A stretch of 64,000 bases of DNA from assembly GCF_002878395.1 (NCBI RefSeq), contig NC_061115.1, positions 97,088,518-97,152,517 of the forward strand. Direction: 5' to 3'. Origin of the DNA: Capsicum annuum. Lineage: Eukaryota > Streptophyta > Magnoliopsida > Solanales > Solanaceae. The notes below the pieces were generated by a model, which saw nothing but the letters and a program-made list of their open reading frames with translations, was not told where the DNA came from and made no database searches. Positions 57,940-64,000 of the stretch are shown here, in pieces. The position numbers were made by a program, and so were the translations under genes. Each line of letters begins with the position of its first letter. Within the stretch, counting starts at the first letter, position 1.

Positions 57940-59461
57940 AAATGGTGAAAATATGGAAATACTTATGCAATATTGTTAGATATGATGTGTTTTGTATGTG
58001 TTGCGGGTTAATTAGTTTGGAAGTAGCATGGAATAGAATAGGATAAGAAATCTATTAAAAATCAAACTACTGATTGGACTACGATTGTTATGTCACCATG
58101 CGACTCATAGCCCGAGTCTTGATATAAATAGTAAGGGTTATTGATTAATAGTGACAACTAGTTGTGGTGAGCGTCATATTGAGCATTCTAGCTAAAGTAA
58201 TGAAGACATCATTGAAGCCTCTATGTAAAGGGATGAAGGCTATGAGTCATTACGAGTGGAAATGACTCGTAGTGAGGAGTCATTCTAACAGGCAGGCAAA
58301 AATTCTTAAAAGGTGAAAAGTCACTAGAGTGACAATGACTTCTAGCCAAAGACTTGTGAGGTTTAACAATGTTTCGTTATCACTGAGAACTAAAGAGAGT
58401 AAGAAAAGAAGTAAATGAACCATCGTCAGTCCTAAAAACTTATTACAAGAGGCATGATCATTACCGACTTAATATTTCTCTTTGGTTTTGGTTAGGTTTT
58501 ATTTGTTATTTTTAGAAACTATAAATACCCTTGACCTACTCTTTTATTAGGTTACACACTTTATACTCTTATAAATACATATTAATTTAAAGATTAACTT
58601 TTGATCTTGAAATCTTCTTGTTCTTGGTTTTTGATTTATTAAGTAATTTGAGAGTTTGAGATTTCTTTGTCAGTTATTGTAAGATTAATCATATGCATTA
58701 TTTATTGAATTGTATGGCTTATTTCACAACTATGAGCAGCAAATTCGCTTCTATACGATTGTGGGTACCCAAGTAAAACAATAAAGTAGGGAAAGTGTGA
58801 GGTACTGCTAGATTATTATTTACATGAGTATGGTGATCTTCTTCAGTTTAATCGATTTCTTAGTGGTGTCCAACACTAAGAAACTTCCTGTATTCGTGAT
58901 TGTATTTGCAAGAGAGATTGAGATCATGGAATAAAGATTATGATAGTGATTCAAGGCTATCAACCCTCATCTAATAACTTTAGAACCACAAGGTAATAGT
59001 TTAACTGGGATCAAAGACAAGAGTTAGTAAGGTGACACCCTGAGACTCACAAATTAGAGGGTGAAATTTGGGTTGGAACCAAAAACAAAACTTGGTAGAA
59101 CGCTAATCCGCTGTGATTCCTTTACTAATGAGTTTACAAGACAATTGGTAATACTTAGCTTCTCAAATTTTTCCTGTGTGATGGTGAGATAGTTGTATTG
59201 AGAATGATAAATCTACAGAGTTAGAAGCTAACAGGAACACAAGCCTAGTGTTATTTGCAGATTATTTACAACCAAAGTTATCAAAATCTTGTTACTTTTA
59301 CTAATTAATGCAAACCCCCCTATTTACTTTCCAGCAATCTTGCTAATTCACAAGTTTGTGAGATGAGTCTGGCCCGTCCCTGTGGGATCAACCATAACCT
59401 TGTTAGATTACTATAATTTTATAGTGACTGAGGAGGGTATAGTATTGTTTGGGTGACATCA
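57940..59461 (+). repeat. 5' LTR of E10
   Basis: The end at GGGTGACATCA (59451-59461) is set by the primer site 5 bp beyond. The start is uncertain within about 60 bp, placed where the integrase remnant stops. It has a TATA box at 58520 and a block with GACTCGTAGTGAGGAGTC at 58240-58290. CCCTGTGGGATCAACC (59378-59393) is a typical phrase in the U5 of these LTRs. Confidence 0.72.
58520..58527 (+). promoter_or_regulatory. TATA box of E10 LTR
   Basis: TATAAATA followed by CCC, an excellent plant TATA match, about 580 bp into the LTR. Confidence 0.65.
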
Positions 59462-59466
59462 AATTT

Positions 59467-59484
59467 TGGTGTCGTTGTTGGGGA
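59467..59484 (+). other. Primer binding site of E10 (tRNA-Asp)
   Basis: TGGTGTCGTTGTTGGGGA matches, with a few transitions, the TGGCGCCGTTGCCGGGGA-type site complementary to tRNA-Asp used by plant Tat/Athila elements. It differs from the tRNA-iMet sites of E2, E4, E8 and E9. Confidence 0.88.
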
Positions 59485-59779
59485 ATATGGTTACAGAATA
59501 TTTGATTGAAATTGCTAAAGTTTTAGGATTTTGTTTTGTATTTTTCTTGGGGTATACGTTGGTGTATTCCTAGCATTAGGTGTCAAGGAAATCCCTTACT
59601 CCCACTTGATCCTGAGCCAAAAAGAATCCTATAGCCAAATCATAAGATGATGTAACATGGATATACAGCTCATCTTGAAGGGCTTGGGGATAATCTAGAT
59701 GACTTGCCTCCTCCTTCTCCTGGTATAGTTTAGGAGACAATTGATCAAAAGAGCAATTAATTATTAGTATAAGAAAATT

Positions 59780-61190
59780 CTACTAATGTAAGGAGGGATA
59801 TAAATTCCCATTGTATAGCTTAGGAGGCAAAGACAAAAAGAAAATCATCAGGCATAAATATATAGAGGTAGCAGGGTAGAGCTCAAGTACTCGCAGCCTA
59901 TCTGTACTTGCCACCATATAATGATCCATAGGAGGACTTAGGATACGTTGAGCCTACCGAGATAGTAGCTATCATTCCTCCTACATTGACTGTAAATGTG
60001 AAATTTTACATTACTAGTTCTATAATCCATCGATTGTATCTAAAAGGTGTAATTGTAGGCTTGTCAATGGATAATGCAAATATGTACCTCATTAATTCGA
60101 TTGGAATTTGCGCTTCACACACCATACCTGGGGTAGATCAGGAAGCTCTAAGACTAAGTTTATTCCTTTTCCCTCTAACTAGTGAAGTTATATTATGGTT
60201 AGGGAAACCTAATCATGGATCCATAACTACTTGGAATAAGTTGCGAAGGTAGATTTTACATCGTTTCTTTCCCCATCCAAAATGCTATAATTGATGGATG
60301 AGATATATAAGTTAAGGTAGTTGCATTAGGAATGAATGTATGAGTCGTGGTTTTAATTAAAAAAGAAGTTGATGATGGTGCCAAATTATAGAATTAAGGG
60401 AAGCAACTTTTTTGAATTATTTTATTGATCCCTTAATATCAGTTTGAAAGCTATGGCATATACTATTATTGGTGGAGCATTCATGCACCTGCATTGAGAT
60501 AAAACATTAGATATATTAGATTAGATCTCTCTCACCAAATAAGGGTTGCATACTTGGGATACAAAGAAAGGTACTGGAACTTATACTATTAAAGCTTATA
60601 GTGAGCACAGAGTTGTTAATAACATAGTGGCATAAGAGGTTACTAAGCTAAGGATGGAGGTTGGATTGCTGACAAAGCAAATTACAATGATGAATTTTGA
60701 GAATGTAAATGTAGCGGGTGCGCAAGGTAAGTCCTATAGATCATATGATTCTGTATGGATGGAAAGACTAAATATTTAGATAGAGAGTTCATAGGTTTCC
60801 AAGCTAAGGGAAAATCTTCTTATAAATATAATTAGAACTCTAGTCATGAAAACCAAGGTCAAAACTACTATAGGGATATTTAAGAGATTAGAGTAGAGAA
60901 GGATGATGACTGGAGACACAAGGATGATTATTAAGAGAAAGGTGGTGCATATGTTCCACCAGAAAGTTGTTACAGTGAATCAAGGATGGAGGCTATGGTG
61001 TGAAAGATGGTAAAGGGTCAGGAAAGTTAAGAAAGTTACCTTAAGGAGATTATGGCAGACATCTCAAGTTTGACCTAGAAAGTGGTATTTCTTGCTACTG
61101 CGATTAGCAACTAGAGCAAAAATTTGGCCAAATATCAGCAACCTTGAATCAGTGGTAGTCAGCCACCCTTCTAAGCAATACAGTGCAGAA
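59780..61190 (+). pseudogene. Gag pseudogene of E10
   Basis: Frame 59986-60252 has the capsid segment ending in DQEALRLSLFLFPLTSEVILWL and GSITTWNKLR, which corresponds to the RLRLFPFSL..AK.WL...P..SITTWDEL block of Tat/Athila Gag. Downstream pieces include VTKLRMEVGLLTKQ (60635-60680) and a region with SYGSVWMERLN-like wording. Stops interrupt many times. Compared with the E1 gag at 1527-1751 it shows the same architecture. Confidence 0.72.
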
Positions 61191-61700
61191 TTCTAAGAAT
61201 GGTGATTATTGTCTTGCCATCACCACTCAAAGTGGTAAGATAATTATTGAACCCTCGATGAATGTGGTTGATGAGCTAAAGAATTATAGTGTTGATGTCG
61301 ATGAGACAAGAGAAATGGATATAAAGAAATTGACATGTGTTGATAAAAGTGTTTAGAAAGATAAAGGAAAAAGGAACGCAATCGAGCCTATGTTGAAGAC
61401 TATTCCATGACCTCCATCTCTTTTTCCTATGAGATTAAAGAAGAAATAAGAGGAAGGGAAGTATCAAAAGTTCTTATCAATGTTGAAAGAACTGTATGTT
61501 AACATTCTTCGTATTGAAACATTAGAGAAAATGCATGGATCCACTAAGTTCATAAAGGATTCAATCACTAAGAAGTGGACAGTGAGTTTTACACCCACTG
61601 ATAATGTTTATCATTGCAATTTCATTACTTACCATTCATGGGTTTAGAAGAAAGAGGACCTAAAACATTTACTATTCCATGTACCATTAGGTCCTTTAAC
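61191..61700 (+). pseudogene. Gag-protease spacer of E10
   Basis: Reads TTQSGKIIIEPSMNVVDELK, then PSLFPMRLKKK and KYQKFLSMLKELYVNILRIE followed by STKFIKDSITKK, the same pre-protease segment as at 2665-2800 in E1. A stop replaces the Gln/Arg codon in several places. Confidence 0.68.
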
Positions 61701-62366
61701 TTCTCTCAAGCTTTATGTGATTTGGGAGTCAGTATCAATCTAATTGCAGTAGTGGTATACAGGTAGTTAGGGTTGGGAGCACCCAAACATACATTTATGA
61801 GGTTATTGATGGCTAATCAAACTGTGAAGAGACTAGTTGGTATTTTATGTGATGTTTTGGTGAAGGTGTCATCCTTCATATTTCTAGCCGATGTTGTAAT
61901 TCTTGATTTTAAGGTGGACTTCAAAGTCCTAATTATCTTAGGAAAACCTTTCCTAACTAAGGATAGAGCCTTGATTGACTTGGAGATAGGTGATATTAGG
62001 TCAAAACATAATGATAAGAAAGTCACTTTTAAAGTTTTCCAATTTATACCACAACCAAAGGATATGAGAGTGGTGTCCGTGATTGAGGCTATTGATGATA
62101 ATGAAGTAATTGTGCCCATTGAAGAGATACTTTGGGTTAAGGCATTAGCAACGATTATTATAAATTTTTATAGTGATGGCATTGATGAGTACGATGATAT
62201 GGTGAGCGCTTTGTATAGTAAATATTCTTATAATTATGCTCTAAAGAAGCTTGGTCATGATATGAAGAATAGAACCACTCCTCTAGCTCGACCATATATT
62301 AAAGAGCCACGTCTTAAAATTGAAGTCTCTCCCATCTCTCTTGCACTATGTATTTTTAAGGGCTGA
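61701..62366 (+). pseudogene. Protease and linker pseudogene of E10
   Basis: LCDLGVSINLIAVVVY near 61715-61760 is the active-site strand; a TAG at 61762-61764 follows. The frame 61773-62366 (197 residues) then gives LGAPKHTF-region residues, MANQTVKRLVGILCDVLVKV, VILDFKVDFKVLIILGKPFL and DRALIDLEIG, the rest of the protease, and a linker ending NRTTPLARPYIKEPRLKIEV. The catalytic triplet is DLG, as usual for this clade. This is one of the longest frames in E10. Confidence 0.82.
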
Positions 62367-62639
62367 TAATACCTTGTCTATCATTATTGCGACTGGTTTA
62401 ATGGAGTCATAGGTTGAAGCATTGCTTTTAGTATTGTCAAGGTTTAAAAGCGGTATAGGATGGACTATTTACAGACATTATGGGGATTCCACCCTATATT
62501 TGTATTCATAAGATATAACTTTAATCGGAGTGTATACCCAATATCAAGCACCAACACAGGCTAAATTTGCGTATGCAGGAGGCAGTGAAGAAATAAATTG
62601 TGAAGTGTTTAGATATTGGAGTGGTTTACCCTATTGCAC

Positions 62640-63400
62640 ACAGCAAGTGGGTCAGCCGAATTCTACATATATCAAAGAAAGGTGGGATCACTGTGGTCCC
62701 TAATGAGAAGAATGAATTGATACCTATGAGATAGGTTACTGGATAGAAAGTATGCATGGATTTTAGGAAGATGAATACTTAGACTGAAAAGGATAATTTT
62801 CTTATGCCATTCATGGATTAGATGCTTGATAGACTAGTAGGCAGGGGATGGTATTATTTTCTTGATAGGTACTCGGGATACAATCAAATTTTTATTTCTT
62901 CCAAGTACCAAGAAAAGATAAATTTTACTTGCCCTTATTGGACTTTAGCATTCAATAGTATGCCTTTTTTATTATGCCATGCTCCCTCTACCTGTTAAAA
63001 TGTATGATGTTTATATTTTCTTTATGGTGGAGGACACTATAAAGGTATTCATAGATGACTTTTTGGTCGTTGGGGACTTCTTTAATGATTATTTAGCCCA
63101 TTTGGCCAATGCACTCCAAAGTTGTAAGAAGTGTAATCTGATATTGAATGGGGAGAAGTGCCATTTTATGGTGAAGAAAAGTATTATCCTTGGTCACAAA
63201 ATCTCAAAATATAGTATTGAGGTGGATAGATCAAATTTTAAGGTGATTGAAAAATTACCTTCACTATTCTCAATTAAAGGTATTGAAGTTTTTTTGGTCA
63301 AGATGGCTTTAATAGAAGGTTGATCAAGGACTTCTCTAAAATTGATAATCCTCTGTTCAATCTTTAAGAGAAGGAGGCGAAATGTATATTTGATGGGGCA
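62640..63400 (+). pseudogene. Reverse transcriptase pseudogene of E10
   Basis: From about 62675 the frame reads KGGITVVPNEKNELIP, a stop, then MDFRKMNT and NFLMPFMD, later LDRYSGYNQIFIS and FTCPYWTLAFNSMPF. Frame 62979-63323 gives the catalytic FIDDFLVVGDFF, intact, and LILNGEKCHFMV and LGHKISK, ending KLPSLFSIKGIEVFL. About four stops and one frameshift break it. Confidence 0.85.
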
Positions 63401-63846
63401 TGTTTCAAGTCCTTTCAGTGTATGAAGGAGCAGTTGATCTCGGCTCCCATTATTGTGTCCCATGATTGGTCTTTATCATATGAGGTTATGTGTGATGCTA
63501 GCAAAGTGGATTTAGGAGTGTTGTCCTAGGCTAAATACGTGATAAAATCATTCACCTAATCTATTATGCTAGCAAGGCATTAAACCCCCCATAGAAAAAC
63601 TATACATTCACTGAGTGGAAGGTTTTTGCCTTTGAGAAGTTTTGGCCTTATTTGATTCGGACCAAAGTCATAGTTCAAATAGATCATTCATCTTTGAGGT
63701 ATCTAATTTTGAAGAAGGATGCGAAAGTGAGGTTAATATGTTGGGTCCTCTTGCTGGAAGAATTTTATTTCGAGGTAAAAGATTTAAAAGGCATTGAGAA
63801 TCAGGTTACCGATCAATTATCTCACCTTGTGGAGGAGGCAATGTAG
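63400..63846 (+). pseudogene. RNase H pseudogene of E10
   Basis: The first part near 63480-63510 reads YEVMCDASKVDLGVLS, keeping the catalytic Asp of CDAS. ASKALNPP and [14 protein letters not shown] follow with breaks. Frame 63652-63846 reads [40 protein letters not shown] and [14 protein letters not shown]: the last catalytic Asp is kept (TDQLSHL for ADHLSRL). Integrase would begin beyond 64000. Confidence 0.83.
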
Positions 63847-64000
63847 AAATTAGGTGATGATATTGACATAGATGATACTTTTACAGGTGAGCGGGTCTTG
63901 GCAGCATCAGATGACTCAAACCCCATGTTTGCTGATTTTTTCAATATTTTGAAAAGTGTCTTACTCTAAAAGATTTGTCATTCCAGTAGAGAAAGCAGTT

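Larger units (their letters stand above)
57940..64000 (+). mobile_element. E10: Tat/Athila-type gypsy element, plus strand, incomplete
   Basis: LTR, tRNA-Asp primer site, gag, protease, RT and RNase H follow in order on the plus strand and run off the window. Integrase and the 3' LTR are outside. Protein motifs match E1 in clade but differ in sequence. Stops and frameshifts occur in every domain. Confidence 0.87.

Noticed and set aside
1..64000. An undescribed host gene cluster or defence system
   Set aside because: Nearly every long frame with recognisable motifs is gag-pol. Remaining frames are short, without domains, and lie in LTR or repeat DNA.

Overview
This window looks like gene-poor plant nuclear heterochromatin, most likely from a Solanaceae species (tomato, potato, tobacco or pepper group). 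It is AT-rich and built almost entirely of decayed LTR retrotransposons. Four gypsy elements carry the plant tRNA-iMet type primer site (TGGTATCAGAGC on the minus strand), one carries a tRNA-Asp type site, and there is a 3'-end SINE of the TS/Au type with a (TTG)n tail. I found no convincing host gene, rRNA, tRNA, CRISPR array or bacterial-type operon. Most open frames are broken pieces of gag-pol.

Layout (E-names are mine). E1, positions 142 to about 34362, plus strand, is a Tat/Athila-type Ty3/gypsy element: 5' LTR 142-1410, gag, protease, a large RT-to-integrase deletion, an integrase tail, a long non-coding 3' part and a 3' LTR from 33100. Two minus-strand chromovirus-like Ty3/gypsy elements are inserted in it. 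E2 (4419-16413, TSD TGCTGG) carries in its gag a roughly 3.1-kb solo LTR, E3, of Del/Tekay type. E4 (19653-32619, TSD AAGCC/AATCC) has a 5' LTR split by two solo LTRs, E5 (28119-29655, plus) and E6 (30779-32272, minus, perfect TSD GTGGT).

The 3' LTR of E1 is itself broken by E7, a minus-strand Del/Tekay-like LTR (34363-34975, resuming at 54093). E7 is broken by E8, a chromovirus-like element (34976-54092). The 3' LTR of E8 is broken by E9 (35102-44128), the best preserved element. The order of insertion is therefore E1, E7, E8, E9.

From about 55350 to 57700 lies very AT-rich non-coding DNA: sequences with Stowaway-like CTCCGTCCCA ends, a TA/GA microsatellite and a decayed array of related repeats. 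A scrap of an integrase 3' end follows (57705-57930, minus). A second Tat/Athila-type element, E10 (about 57940 to beyond 64000, plus), then runs off the window with LTR, tRNA-Asp primer site, gag, protease, RT and RNase H.

How the parts relate: in each element the LTR supplies promoter and ends, the primer site starts reverse transcription, and gag-PR-RT-RNaseH-INT would form one polyprotein. Every copy shows stops, frameshifts, deletions or lost catalytic residues, so none should move by itself. The most unusual signals are the nesting depth, a hairpin conserved in the U5 region of all four E8/E9 LTRs, family-specific short-repeat blocks near the outer end of U3, and a roughly 205-bp insert of different composition in the E4 RT. 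I do not see an undescribed gene system here. All boundaries were read by eye and uncertain ones are marked.
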